From: Paroedura picta
Taxonomy: Eukaryota; Chordata; Lepidosauria; Squamata; Gekkonidae
Reading direction: 5' to 3'
NCBI RefSeq assembly: GCF_049243985.1
Contig: NC_135382.1
Span: 25,589,490-25,653,489 of the forward strand
Length of the DNA stretch: 64,000 nt
Shown here: one piece after another, positions 10,601 through 20,227 of the stretch
Numbering within the stretch: position 1 is the first letter of the stretch
Layout: every line of letters starts with the position of its first letter
Notes under the pieces: model-generated
Seen by the model: the letters and a program-made list of their open reading frames with translations, nothing else
Told to the model about the DNA's origin: nothing
Database searches by the model: none
Program-made: the position numbers and the translations under genes

Positions 10601-11525
10601 GCTGGCAGGGGCTCATGGGAATTGTAGTCCATGGATATCTGGTGGGCAGCAGTATGACTACCCCTGGAGTATGCCATCCAAAGTGGCCATGTTCTTCAGG
10701 GGAACTGATCTCTCTTGCCTAGGGATCAGTTGCAATCCCAGGAGATCGCCAGCCACTGCCTGAAGGTTGGCAACCCTAGGCCAAGGTCACCTGGTTGGCT
10801 TCCATGGTTGAGTGAAGGATTTGAACCCGGTCATCCCAGTTCCTGGTCCAACATTCTTCCGCCCCAGCCCCTCCCGCCATTCAGGGCACGAACAGAAAAA
10901 CAAAACAAAATCACAGTGCAGAAAAGCTGAGTTGCTGATTGTTGAATGTTAAATTACAAACCACATTATTTGATACAAGTTCCTATGGTTAAATTTTTAA
11001 ATTATATACTTAAGTCAAGGTGTTTACTGTATTGCATTGTATTATGAAAGCTCTAATGTAAACTGCCCAGAGCTGAAAGGGTGGGTAGATGGATGGATAG
11101 ATGGATGGATGATGGGCAGATGGATAGATAGATGGATAGATAGATCATCTAGAAAGATTAAAAATGGAGATGAAAATGCAGGAGAGGGACAGCAGGGCTG
11201 AAATGCAATTTGGATCCCCGCTGGGTAGAAAAGTAGCAAAATAGCAAAGTAAAAAAGCAAAATAAACACACACACACCCTGACTCATTGGAGAAGCTTCC
11301 ACAGATTCCACCCTACTTATGAGCAATAACAAATAACGCAACAACAGCGTTTCGAAGGAGCGTGCAGGCGCAGGAAAGTTTCTACCCAGAATTAAACCCT
11401 GGTTGGTCTTAAAGGCGCCCCCGGACTCCCGCTTGGTTAAACGCCGCCTTAGCGACTCAGCGCCCGCCGCCTGCCCCCCTTTTGCCCCCAACCCGTGGGG
11501 AGGACGGACGACGCGCTCTTACCAT
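3948..11525 (-). CDS. DYNLRB2: Dynein light chain roadblock-type 2 (four-exon gene)
   Basis: DYNLRB2 is a small accessory light chain of cytoplasmic dynein. It dimerises through its roadblock/LC7 fold and binds the dynein intermediate chains. It serves cargo transport, retrograde transport in cilia, and spermatogenesis. Coding exons on the minus strand are 11525-11523, 8870-8795, 5765-5598 and 3991-3948, joined at GT/AG sites with phases 0, 1 and 1. The spliced frame is open for exactly 96 residues, the usual family length, and the roadblock domain fills nearly all of it. Residues [26 protein letters not shown] and the end [10 protein letters not shown] identify the type 2 paralogue; DYNLRB1 has ILKARSTVRD, SKKNEIM and NPTE. 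The start is fixed by exon 1, which supplies only the ATG. No damage is seen, so the gene looks functional. Confidence 0.97.
4253..4530 (-). mobile_element. Sauria-type SINE in DYNLRB2 intron 3
   Basis: Full-length copy with tRNA-like head, B box and BovB-like tail, about 260 bp from exon 4. It is on the same strand as the gene and closely similar to the copies at 1376 and 50434, so the insertion is recent. Confidence 0.9.
4659..4703. repeat. (TAT)n microsatellite
   Basis: About 15 TAT/TTA triplets with one interruption, in intron 3. A short AT-rich LINE-tail-like stretch follows directly. Confidence 0.9.
4830..5230 (+). mobile_element. CR1-type LINE ORF2 fragment
   Basis: Two plus-strand frames give CR1-like text from the linker between endonuclease and reverse transcriptase: [13 protein letters not shown]...GKQWGP, followed in another frame by DDQG...[14 protein letters not shown]. 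In CR1 elements this region reads like FFKYI...GPL...D...MAE.LN.FFASVF. The fragment is frameshifted and truncated at both ends. It lies in intron 3, antisense to DYNLRB2. Confidence 0.6.
5598..5765 (-). CDS. DYNLRB2: DYNLRB2 exon 3
   Basis: A 168-bp exon between acceptor TTTTCAG and donor GTAATA. It completes a Gly codon from exon 2, encodes [20 protein letters not shown] to [10 protein letters not shown], and leaves one base of the final Asp codon. It holds the central helix and most of the beta sheet of the roadblock fold and is the most conserved part of the gene. Confidence 0.98.
5766..6796. other. Intron 2 of DYNLRB2, first part
   Basis: No recognisable repeat or exon. Near 6390-6405 the text AGCCAATAAAGCC resembles a retrotransposon 3' end, but there is too little to name it. 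Confidence 0.5.
6797..7080 (+). mobile_element. tRNA-derived SINE with ACCTTT tail
   Basis: The tRNA-like head (CTTGTGGCGCAGAGTGGTAAGG, B-box-like GTTCAATCCC) is followed by a conserved body with CTGGGGAAGGCACTGGCAAA. A 3' end CAGGGGATACCTTTACCTTT completes it. The tail resembles that of L2-partnered SINEs such as Anolis SINE 2, from memory. Other copies are at 16046, 19183 and 52968. It lies in intron 2. Confidence 0.85.
7215..7390 (+). mobile_element. 5S-rRNA-derived SINE
   Basis: The segment CTTGGAAGCTAAGCAGGATC...GTACTTGGAGGGGAGACC matches the internal control region of 5S rRNA, where the gene reads TCGGAAGCTAAGCAGGGTC and GTACTTGGATGGGAGACC. The 5' and 3' thirds do not match 5S, so this is a SINE and not a gene. 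Antisense copies lie at 24960, 43225, 50370 and 55512. Confidence 0.85.
7391..8794. other. Intron 2 of DYNLRB2, second part
   Basis: No recognisable repeat. Overlapping short frames at 8011-8591 have no family resemblance, and they run antisense to the gene. Confidence 0.45.
8795..8870 (-). CDS. DYNLRB2: DYNLRB2 exon 2
   Basis: A 76-bp exon between acceptor TTCTCAG and donor GTAAAG. It encodes [20 protein letters not shown] and VVNAE plus the first base of a Gly codon. This is the N-terminal helix and first strand of the roadblock fold. Human DYNLRB2 has IQSHKGVIGTM in the same place (from memory). Confidence 0.97.
8990..9170 (-). mobile_element. tRNA-derived SINE (CTCAGTGGTAGA head family)
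   Basis: On the minus strand a tRNA-like head (GTCTCAGTGGTAGAATATC, B box GGTTCAATCCC) is followed by AGCATCTCCATTTAAAGGAC and the body ending near GGTCTGATTCAGTATAAAG. Copies at 13090 and 20228 keep the same layout. It lies in intron 1. Confidence 0.8.
9171..10156. other. Intron 1 of DYNLRB2, distal part
   Basis: No clear repeat or exon seen. A run of eight C (9295-9302) is the only low-complexity element. Confidence 0.45.
10157..10270 (+). mobile_element. tRNA-derived SINE, 5' part
   Basis: AGCCAGTGCAGTGTAGTGGATAG followed by the B-box-like GGTTCAAATCC and GTAACCCTGAACCGGTCACTC is a tRNA head plus SINE body. The 3' part cannot be followed beyond about 10270, where LINE-tail-like AT-rich sequence begins. 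Confidence 0.65.
10432..10788 (+). mobile_element. GGTTGGCAACCCT repeat, with a nested MITE
   Basis: The element begins near GTTGCCTGCTCTGGCTTGGG AAATACCTGGAGAT and ends GAAGGTTGGCAACCC. Relatives lie at 18760, 35207 and 43465. The ends are roughly inverted (GTTGCC / GGCAAC), which suggests a non-autonomous DNA transposon of unassigned superfamily. A palindromic hAT MITE (10525-10666) interrupts it. Confidence 0.6.
10525..10666. mobile_element. Palindromic hAT-type MITE, nested
   Basis: CAGGGGTAGACAAACTGCGG to the end GACTACCCCTG. It is flanked by GAGTACAC and GAGTATGC, a slightly eroded 8-bp target duplication. Removing it restores a continuous host element (CATAGAGTACGCCATCC-like). Confidence 0.85.
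11080..11149. repeat. (GATA/GATG)n microsatellite
   Basis: About 70 bp of alternating GATA and GATG tetramers in DYNLRB2 intron 1, roughly 370 bp from the start codon. Confidence 0.9.
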
Positions 11526-11720
11526 CTCCCTGCCGGGGACTAGCAGCTGCGGCGTCGGTGGTAACCAGGGACGCTTCTGGTTGCTACGGAGCTCCTCCCG
11601 GAACTGCTGGGTGGGGAACCGGAAGTAGGCGGGGCTTAGGAGCCAATCCCCGGAACGTTTCCCGCCCCGCCCCGCCTTGGGAGACTTTTTATCCCCTCTC
11701 GGGTGCTGCAAATGCATGAG
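11340..11720 (-). promoter_or_regulatory. DYNLRB2: DYNLRB2 CpG-rich promoter region
   Basis: A GC-rich, CpG-dense block surrounds exon 1. Upstream of the ATG are CCGGAAGT (ETS-like, 11619-11626), CCAAT (11643-11647), TTTCCCGCCCC (E2F/GC-box-like, 11658) and tandem GC boxes (11664-11676). Nearer the start, GGTAAC (11560) and GTTGCT (11580) face each other as two RFX-like half-sites. RFX factors are known regulators of ciliary genes, so these are candidates, but no complete X-box is present. I see no TATA box at a convincing distance. The transcription start is not known from sequence. Confidence 0.7.
11523..11525 (-). CDS. DYNLRB2: DYNLRB2 exon 1 (coding part: ATG only)
   Basis: CCCCGGCAGGGAG ATG is followed immediately by the donor GTAAGAGCG. 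The exon therefore carries the 5' UTR and only the initiator Met, ending in phase 0, which fits exon 2 starting with GCA. Its position inside the GC-rich island supports it. Confidence 0.88.
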
Positions 11721-11871
11721 GCGAGGGACGAGAGAGGAAGGAATTTTGTTTGTTTGTTTCGTTTGTTTTCAGGAGCATAAGCAAGCAGTAATAGTTTTGC
11801 AATTTCATTAAATAAAGATGAGATTTTTTTTCTTTTAATTAACCAGCAGCAAAATATAGGCACCCGTATAG

Positions 11872-11933
11872 AGGGGTAGTCAACCTGCGGTCCTCCAGAT
11901 GTCCATGGACTACAATTCCCATGAGCCCCTGCC
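11872..11933. mobile_element. Left half of palindromic hAT-type MITE
   Basis: AGGGGTAGTCAACCTGCGG to GAGCCCCTGCCA, one arm only, just upstream of the DYNLRB2 promoter. Confidence 0.8.
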
Positions 11934-13089
11934 AACGAAAGAGACATTGCTTTACCGATGCAGGGAATAGGAGAGCGCCTATCTTGGTTGTTCGAGGCAT
12001 TTAAAAAAAAAGGCTTCTCTTAGTAACAAAATAGGACTCCTGCCTTTTGCATTAAAAAATAACATTAGTCAGCACTAGACTCTCTCTTTAAAAAAAAGAT
12101 AAAAGAAGAAATAATGGCCAGCAGGGGTAGCCTGCCTGGTCTTGTCCTAGCCCTTTAGAAATTACTAAGCAGAAGAGTCGGAAGCAATAGCTGCCAAATA
12201 GTTTTTGCTTTTTGAAACTTAAAAAGAGTGAATTTCCCTCTGCTGGTTTACTTGTAGCCTTTAAAACAATAAATAAAGAAAAAGCAATTAGGAAGCAAGG
12301 TTGCCAGAAGTAGATGTTACGCTGCAAAACAGTCAAAGAACAAGGGAATGAAAAAAGGATGTGGGGGCTTTCGTGACCCCCCCCCCCCCGCCAACTAGGA
12401 AGCATGCAGTGAATGGGGAGGTTATTAAGCATCGTTCTTTATGTCTGTGTTAACAATTCTTCCCCCATCCTTTTTGGTGACAATCCTGTTTGGTGACTCT
12501 CCTTTTTCTCTATAATGCTATTTCCCTCCAGAATTCCCATTGTTTTAATGATGTTGTTTTGTTATTGATAAACAATAACTGTGTATATTACAGTGCTTAA
12601 AATCAGGGTGCCTAAGAGAGAAAGTTTCTCCAGCCTCGTCATCTGTGTTAAGAAAAGGTGGGTGTACAGGTGGGAAATGTCATTGCAGGTTATTATGAAT
12701 ATAGGACACAGTAATAGTACTGGATTGATTAATCTGGAATTATTTTGTAAGGAAAATGCAGTCTTCCTCCTTAGAAACATACAGCAAATATAAGGAGAAG
12801 CGAGTTCATAGAAAATCTTTTGGAACACAGCAGGTATCTATTTGAAAGCAGAATCCATATGGAATGGAAGCAAGAGAAACACATGCTTTAAAATCATTTT
12901 TAATGGTAAAATGGAATGTGAGCTTGTGGATGGAGAAACTATTTTTCGCTTCAACCATTAAGAAAAAAAATTTCATCACAAAACATGTTTCTTAGTGTTC
13001 ATTTTTCAGACAAAAGTCCGTTGTGATTTGACAACCAAAAACCAGAAACCGCACATTATCTCCCTCACCTCTAGATCACTTCTCTCTCT
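11934..13089. other. Intergenic sequence upstream of DYNLRB2
   Basis: AT-rich sequence with short homopolymers, including ten or more C at 12379-12389. No exon or named repeat seen. Confidence 0.45.
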
Positions 13090-13300
13090 GGAACACATAT
13101 GAAGCTTCCTTAATCAGCCTATTGATCCACCAAGATCAGTATCGACCTCTTAGACTGTCAGCACCTCTCCAGGGTATCAGGCAGAGGACTGTTATGTCAC
13201 ATGCTGCCTGGTCTTTTGTAACTGGAGATGCTGGGGATTGAACCTGGGACCTTCTGCATACAAAGCAGAGGCTCTTCCACTGAGCCACACCCCCCTTCTC
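13090..13300 (-). mobile_element. tRNA-derived SINE (CTCAGTGGTAGA head family)
   Basis: The minus-strand head GGCTCAGTGGAAGAGCCTC and B box GGTTCAATCCC are well kept. The body (AGGCAGAGG...CTGCCTGGTC) matches the copies at 8990 and 20228. Confidence 0.85.
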
Positions 13301-13844
13301 AACCTCTTTCTCTACTCTCATTGGCTAGTTCACTGTAGCTGTTTGGGTGGGACCAGGTTGACCCCGCCTTCAGTCTCCACTTAGCTATAAAGCTCACTGG
13401 ATTCCTTGTGACAGTCTGTATCCCTCTCCCTCACAGTGTTGTAGTGGTCAGAGTAGACCTGGATGCTTCCCTGAAGCACTGACTCTCTGAGATTCAACAG
13501 AACTGGCCAACTATTTTTTTAAAGGAGCTTTTTCATCGAAGAGTAAATTTAACTTAAATCTGTTACCTTAAATGAAGTCACATTTGAACTGAAGCTGGCT
13601 TTGAATGCTCGTCATCAGCATTTGTTGGAAAGCTGCAGTGGGTAAAATTTGCTAGCGAAAGGAATCAATGTGCTGAATATTTATGGTGAAGAGATTGGTA
13701 ATTTATATAGAGGGGACCCAAGGGAGATACTTGCTGTTCTTGGGGATAGGGAGGGGTGAGCAGGGAGGAACGGAAGTTTTACTTCCACAAAATCTGCTAT
13801 ATCTTGCTTTCTGTCTGGAATAAAAATGGTAATCTTGATTTTTG
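13301..13844. other. Intergenic sequence, no feature seen
   Basis: No exon or repeat that I can name. Confidence 0.4.
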
Positions 13845-14135
13845 TATCTTGCTCTTCCTGCTAGCTCAGGTCGGGTAACAGCATATATTAAAACAATCCA
13901 GTTCTTATTTGAAATTTTAAAACATTAAAATGGGGGGGGGGTGTTCCAGCTCTTTCTTGGGGAGACAAGTCTTCCTTCTATTTTTGGCAGTGAGGCCAGC
14001 TATTCTTGATGTTCTGTCTGTCCTTAACCATAGGCCCAGTGGAACAGCTCCATTTTGCAGGCCCTCTGGAACTGATTGGCAAAACGTTCCACCAGGATGG
14101 GGCCAAGGCTGAAAATCCACCAGTATAAAATCCAG
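13845..14135 (-). mobile_element. L2-type LINE 3' end fragment
   Basis: The plus strand reads as a LINE tail (CTTGCTCTTCCTGCTAGCTCAGG, then ACAGCATATATTAAAACAATCC) followed by AGGCCCAGTGGAACAGCTCC and CATTTTGCAGGCCCTCTGGA. It matches the 3' part of the better copy at 24293-24960, whose minus strand encodes an L2-like reverse transcriptase end. Confidence 0.65.
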
Positions 14136-14166
14136 GCCTAGCTCCACACAATATACAAAGCATACA

Positions 14167-14208
14167 CCATGCAAAGCTTAAAGGGACCCCATGCAAAGCT
14201 TAAAGGGA
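14167..14208. repeat. 22-bp direct duplication
   Basis: CCATGCAAAGCTTAAAGGGA occurs twice, 22 bp apart, with no differences. It is a recent local duplication beside the LINE fragment. Confidence 0.85.
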
Positions 14209-15334
14209 AGCATCCCTTAGAACGGATCCCAGACTTTTAAAAACAGAGTCCTGCAAATATGCTGCTGTTACCTGACGTGTGCCACTGAAAGTACAGTAAT
14301 TCTGATAAATGATGCCAAAATGCAATTCAGGCAGGGAACATTTGCACTGGTTCTAGCTGGATGGGATTTGCTGAGAGATTTAGGGGGAAAACAGATTCTG
14401 AAAGGAAGATTGCTTGAGGTATGCAGACAAAGTAGGTGATTCACAGTGCAGGGTTTGAAGCCAAAGAGAGTCCCAGGATGCCTGCCTTGTTTCTCAAGGT
14501 TGACAAGTGTGATAATTTGACATTGATTGGACAATAATCAATGGGATGACATAGACTTCTCCTTCCATAAACACCCAGTGACCTGTTTAGATCCTTCCTC
14601 ATTCAGCAGAAGCCTTTGATTCTCCCAGAAGTGCTGATTTCTTTTTAGTTTTGTGGTTTCCTTGAAGAGGAATAAAGCAATAATGCAAAATGTTTAATTA
14701 TCATACATTAAGAAGGAGTTATCTCACTGGTTACAATAAGAATACAAGAAATCCGCAAGTACCTCGTTGGAGTAAAGCCAAAGTACTGTTGGGAAGATAA
14801 TAAAAGTGGGGTGGGAGGTGGCCATCTCTTGTTGATTGTATTCCACATTGCACAATCTGGTGTATACTGGTCCTAAATGTGGAGGCTTCATATTGACTTT
14901 CACAGCTTTTTTTCATATTTAGTTATCCCTTTCCCCATGGAAGGAACCTTACCTATCCAATTTGAGGTGATCACCAAATTTATAATGACATTGAATTTAT
15001 GTACAGATTGTGTTGCTATATGCTTCATTTTGTTTGACCAACTGCTACATTTATGCTCTTTGGGACAGGATACAGTTGATCAAAGGAAATTAGAACCAAT
15101 GAAAACAGTCACGGTACCAAGTAGAAAATAATATCAGTTAAGCACTAAAAACCATGAACATTTTTGGATGCCCTATGAATAGCTAATAAAGAATAGCTTC
15201 CTGCCCCTCTTATGGTAGGCCATGCCACAAAATGGGGTTCAACATGGAGGAAGACATAAGCCCTAAATCCATATTTACATACTAACTTTAGAGAGTACTA
15301 GAGGGCCTAAACTGATGTGTGGGTTCATTTAGGG
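14209..15334. other. Intergenic sequence, no feature seen
   Basis: No exon or clear repeat. It looks mostly single-copy. Confidence 0.4.
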
Positions 15335-15780
15335 CAGTGGTCCCCAACCTTTTTATCACTGGGGACCACTCAACGCTTGACAATTTTACTGAGGCCCGGT
15401 GTGTGTGTGTGTGTGGGGGGGGTAGTTTACTCCTCTACTCTCAACCACTGCCCTAACGCTCTCTGATCGATATGGTAATGTTTAAACATCCCTTCAAAAT
15501 AAGATACAGACATGCCACAACAATGAACATGAGGAACATTTTATTTTCATGGAATTTTAACTCATGGTAATGACAAATCAATGGGAACCCTGAGCTTGAT
15601 CCTCTGCAACGAGATAGTCCCATCTGGGAGTGGGGAGACAATAACACCCGAAGTGTGTTGGAAAGGGCTGGGGGGGATGAAGTAAAGGGCTGGGGGGGGG
15701 GAGAAGGCGTCCTTCGTGGCCCACCTCCAATTAGTCGACGGACCACATGTGGTCTGCAGCCAACAGGTTGGGGATCACTA
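15335..15780. mobile_element. hAT-type non-autonomous element, 446 bp
   Basis: Ends CAGTGGTCCCCAACCTTTTT and AACAGGTTGGGGATCACTA are inverted. The element is flanked on both sides by ATTTAGGG, a perfect 8-bp target duplication. The interior holds a (GT)n-(G)n tract and no coding frame of family size. Its ends match the element at 41520-41891. Confidence 0.9.
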
Positions 15781-16045
15781 ATTTAGGGGAAAACAGTTCC
15801 TCACCTATATTGGACACAGGTCATTGTTTCATCAGAGGACCCTAGATTTTTGGTACAGTAGTTTGTACCAAAAGCTCCTACAAGTCAAAAGTGGCTTGGC
15901 AACCTCCCTGTTTCTGATTGGGAGTTTGTCATGTGACTGACTGAACCCCCACCTCTTCTGGTTACTATGATTTAGCAGCTCTTGACAATATTCCTGGTTA
16001 ATCAGTTATTGCTTAATCTAACCATGCTTTTCTTTCCAACGTGTA

Positions 16046-16332
16046 AGGTAAAGGTAAAGGTATCCCCTGTGCCAGCACCGGGTCATGTCTGACCCTTGGG
16101 GTGACTCCCTCTAGCGTTTTCATGGCAGACTCAATACGGGATGGTTTGCCAGTGCCTTCCCTAGTTATTACCATTTACCCCCCAGCAAGCTGGGTACTCA
16201 TTTTACCGACCTTGGAAGGATGGAAGGCTGAGTCAACCTTGAGCCGGCTGCTGGGATTGAACTCCCAGCCTCATGGGCAGAGCTTTCAGACAGCATTTCT
16301 GCTGCCTTACCACCCTGGGCCACAAGAGGCTC
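16046..16332 (-). mobile_element. tRNA-derived SINE with ACCTTT tail
   Basis: Full-length minus-strand copy of the family at 6797, starting with GAGCCTCTTGTGGCCCAGGG and ending in ACCTTTACCTT. Confidence 0.9.
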
Positions 16333-17711
16333 TTTTTTTCCAATGCGTACTGAAAGCAAATTATATTGCTCTGTTCTTATGTTTACCTTCACAACAATCC
16401 TGTGAGGTAAACTAATCGGAGAGTGTGTGACTTCCCTTTTACCTCTCAGTCAGCCCTAATCCTGGGTTCTGTCTCTTGGCACCCTCCTTCTGTTGGGACG
16501 TCCTGATTTCCTGGGCACCCTATAACACTAATCCTTTTGTTCTTCCTTCCCCATTGGCTATTCCTGAGTAGAAGCAGTAAAACGGTTGCCCACACAGTAC
16601 TGGGGAACACAACGTCCTTTTTCGTGCCTGACTGGAATATACATAAGGATGTATATTTGAAAGCAAGGCTCACTTTTTCCTGTCAGAATGTTTCTTTACC
16701 AATAAATGTGGTCTTGTTTATAAACCTCACCTGACAGTATGTAAGAAAATACCCTGAATTGCTTCTGTGCATCCTCTAGATGGTGCCACAGTTATGTCGC
16801 AAGGAAAATAAGACATTAAGACTTTAAGGCACAACTAGATTCAGTGGTGAACTTAGTAAAAGACCCCCTGGGCGTAGCTCATGGCATGTGGCAATGCTGC
16901 AGTCTATTTGCTCGCTTCTAGGACTTTACACGGGTAGGTGGGAATAATGCATCCCGCCCTAATCTGCAGTGAATTTAAGGGGCACAAAAATTAACCTGCT
17001 TTTAGGAAGTACTGGTTTGGTTATATGCCCTTTATTGTCCCTTCCAGCCATTGACAAAGGTACTTTTGGGGTATGTCCAGACCTGGAATGCTAGGGAGAG
17101 CAGAGGTGACCTGACTGTGACCAGTTCTTCTCATTAAAGGGAGGCAATAAAACCCGTAAGGCTCCCAGCAGATGCTTCTGCTTTTGTATGCTAATGGAAC
17201 TTTATGGAGCATTTTCGTTTTCCTTCTGAGAGCAGATGTAAGTACGCGAGCATCACTTCTTTATATCAAGACTAAATTGATAATAACCTTGGCTCGCTTG
17301 GAAGGCAGGAACTGCACTGAGACGCTTTATTGGAGAATGGCTATCAGCTTCCTCGGGGGTGGAAATGAATATTTCTATGAGAGATGGCACCTGTAGGATG
17401 GTGACATGTCAGAGTAGCCACAGGTACAGTTAGGAAACAGGACTGGGGGTAAATTTGGAATTGTTCAGTAAGATGTACACATGACTGGCAGTTTTGGCAG
17501 AGCAAATCTGAAAGAAAAGGTGAAAGAGAGACAGGTTGCCTAGGTATTGTGCTCTGGCAGGAGCAACCTACTCTCCCCACAGCTGCTGTGAGAGGTGTGG
17601 GAGGAAAATAAACAGTGTGGCAATGGGGGAACCCAGAAACGACATCACAATTCTCTAGGAAATGCTGGAAACTCTATAATAAAACCACAGTCCCGTGATT
17701 GCTTTAGGATG
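16333..17711. other. Intergenic sequence, no feature seen
   Basis: No exon or clear repeat could be supported. Several short frames have no family resemblance. Confidence 0.4.
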
Positions 17712-17812
17712 CTTAGGGCTGATCCTGCGTAGAGCAAGGGGTTGGACTAGATGGCCTGTATGGCCCCTTCCAACTCTATGATTCTATGATTCTTCTATGA
17801 TTCCTAGAGAGG
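17712..17812 (+). mobile_element. CR1-type LINE 3' end
   Basis: GGTTGGACTAGATGGCCTGT, then CCCCTTCCAACTCTATGATT and repeated ATTCTATG octamers, is the hallmark 3' end of CR1 elements. Only about 100 bp remains, the usual severe 5' truncation. Confidence 0.85.
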
Positions 17813-18759
17813 TATAACATCATGTCTGCTTTCCCCCCGGAAGTGACACCAGTGAGGGTACCCCCCCCCATCTCCCTCCCAGACTCCTGCCAGTTTTCAA
17901 GCTATGCAACCCTCAAGGGAGACAATTAAGGGAGACTCAGTAATAAAGGACAATTTCAACTTATAACAGTCTGATGTGGCTTTGTGGTTGGGATAAGCAG
18001 AAAATGGCTTCATGGAAATCAACAGGGTGGGGGGGTCCACCAGCACCAGACTGTGCAATTCCCTCTTCCCAGGAGGTGAAGTTGGTGGTGTCTTTTACAG
18101 GCCTTCTGAGCCAAACTTCAGAAACTTTTCCAGAAGTCCTGGAGCTGGATTTATTAGAACGGAGTGATTATCACCTACTTTATTCGTTGACTCTGGTCTC
18201 TGTTTTAGATGGTTTCAAGTTGTTTAGTGGCTTTTAAAAACTAAAAGAGCACGTTCTGAAATGTGATTGTAAGCAGACTTGGGCACTCTACATGGTGTGA
18301 TGTTTGAGAAATGCCCTAATAGAAATGGTAACACATTCCTCACTTCCCTGAATGTTAAGACATTCCAGGGCAGCATTCTCTGAGTTGGGTCCCCTTTAGG
18401 ATATGACATGAGCACAACAAACAGGCAGGCAGAGTCACTGTGCATTAGTACGTTGGGGCATGTTTTACCTTCAGCCAACGCACAGCTTTCTCTTCCTCCG
18501 ATTCAAAACCGACAACCCTTGTTTTTCCTGTCTGGTCTCCCAAGCACTTAACTCAGACCCTGCCCCAGCAGGTAAATTGCACAGTCAGAATTAATCAACA
18601 GCTTCTGTAGAACATTTATGTTCTTTTGTGTCAAGTCTTTGATACCCGTCTTGAGTGACTAAGCAAAACCACAGTGCTAGACCCATTCACAGGCATAATT
18701 TTAACTTCATAATAGGTTAGGTTGAGGGTAGGTTAAGTTGAGGGTGTACACCTGGCTGG
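17813..18759. other. Intergenic sequence, no feature seen
   Basis: No exon or repeat that I can name, apart from a short GGTTGAGGGTAGGTTAAG duplication near 18718-18745. Confidence 0.4.
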
Positions 18760-18975
18760 CAGTCATCCTAGGGATGCCAGGACCCCCAGGAATTATAGCT
18801 CATCTCCAAATTAAAGAGATCAGTTCCCCGGGAAGAAATGGCTGCTTTGAAGGGTGGACTCTATGGGATTGGTATACCACTGAGGAGCCTCCCTGCCCCA
18901 AATCCCACCCACTCCTGACTCCCCATCTGCAAAGTCTTCAGGTATTTCCCAACCCAGAGCTGGCAACCCTATGCA
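18760..18975 (-). mobile_element. GGTTGGCAACCCT repeat
   Basis: TAGGGATGCCAGGACCCCCA at one end and AGAGCTGGCAACCCTA at the other are inverted. The middle carries GATCAGTTCCCC and GGTATTTCCCAACCC as in the copies at 10432 and 43465. The TA at each end would suit a TA target duplication, but this is not conclusive. Confidence 0.7.
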
Positions 18976-19182
18976 ACAAGCTTCCATAGCAGAGCGGGAA
19001 TTTGAGTCTCCCAGATCCAAGACTACTACTTGACTCACTATACCACAGCAAGCAAGAGCCATCCTTTCCCCCTCCTGTCCTAGAATTTAAAGTTACATCT
19101 AATTATTCCACTAACCATTTTTTTTTTTTTACAGTATAAATAATTAGGCCTGTGAAATTTAGGAAGTGCCTACCAGCATGGT

Positions 19183-19468
19183 GAGAGCCTCTTGTGGCGC
19201 AGAGTGGTAAGGCAGCCGTCTGAAAGCTTTGCCCATGAGGCTGGGAGTTCGATCCCAGCAGCCGGCTCAAGGTTGACTCAGCCTTCCATCCTTCCGAGGT
19301 CGGTAAAATGAGTACCCAGCTTGCTGGGGGGTAAATGGTAATGACTGGGGAAGGCACTGGCAAACCACCCCGTATTGAGTCTGCCATGAAAACGCTGGAG
19401 GGCGTCACCCCAAGAGTCAGACATGACTCGGTGCTTGCACAGGGGATACCTTTACCTTTACCTTTACC
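19183..19468 (+). mobile_element. tRNA-derived SINE with ACCTTT tail, perfect 15-bp TSD
   Basis: A complete copy flanked by TACCAGCATGGTGAG at 19171-19185 and 19465-19479. The perfect duplication and near-consensus sequence show a recent target-primed insertion. Confidence 0.93.
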
Positions 19469-19479
19469 AGCATGGTGAG

Positions 19480-20227
19480 GTTTTTCTACTGAGGTTTTGT
19501 TTCATGGTGGGTATACGCTTGCCATTTGCCCAACCACAATGGGTAAACCACCCTTGGCCCCAATCCCCTGTTCATGAGAAATAGGAATGGGAGAAAAAAA
19601 TGAACAGAACATGGCCTCTAGGAATTCTCCCCTTGTCTCCATGGTCTTTGCTATAGAAATTAGGGAAAATTCCTAGGCCGTGTCCCAGAAGTGACATTAC
19701 ATTCTCACCAGTCCCCTCAGGCATTGCATTCAAAATCTTCTTTTCAAGGTACTGCTAGCAACTCTAATTTGGATGGAAACATTGGCCAAGGCTTCATTTA
19801 TGGTGGTGGCTAGAGATGGCAGACATCTTATAATGCCTGTTCCCCCTTCCTAAATTATCCATTCAAAGTGTTCACTCATTATCTGACCATGAAGGCTAGA
19901 AACCATCAGACTGACAAATGTAGTCAGGAATAACATAAGGGTGGCCCACAGGCCATGTGATCTAAGATGGCTGCTTGTCCTTTGTGGGAATTCAACTTTT
20001 CTGAGCACTCAGAATTGTATCCTTGACATATTCTTGGGTTTCTCATGGTAGCTGGAATTCCAGATTGAGAGCTGGTTTCACCAGCCCCTCAGGTAAGGAG
20101 GGTGTGGTCCTTTTTATTAAGGTCATGATCTGTTGCATGCCATTCATGCTTTGATCATTTCATCCCTGTAAGATAAACACTATATCCGAGAGATGGATTA
20201 AGGCTTGAGTTTTGATTAATGAATGAA
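19480..20227. other. Intergenic sequence, no feature seen
   Basis: No exon or clear repeat. Confidence 0.4.

Larger units (their letters stand above)
10330..10870 (-). mobile_element. tRNA-derived SINE split by a nested insertion
   Basis: The 3' half (10330-10431) and the tRNA-like 5' half (10789-10870, B box GGGTTCAAATCC on the minus strand) are separated by the element at 10432-10788. The breakpoints share CCAAGG on both sides, which looks like a target duplication. It lies in intron 1. Confidence 0.65.

Noticed and set aside
3948-11525. Assignment to the paralogue DYNLRB1
   Set aside because: The residues MKAKST, SKKHEI and NPCE are those of type 2; type 1 has ILKARST, SKKNEI and NPTE.
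3948-11525. A processed pseudogene of DYNLRB2
   Set aside because: The coding sequence is split into four exons with proper splice sites and an intact frame.
11600-11760. A divergent gene sharing the DYNLRB2 promoter
   Set aside because: No start codon with a plausible frame and donor site was found on the plus strand downstream of the GC-rich island.
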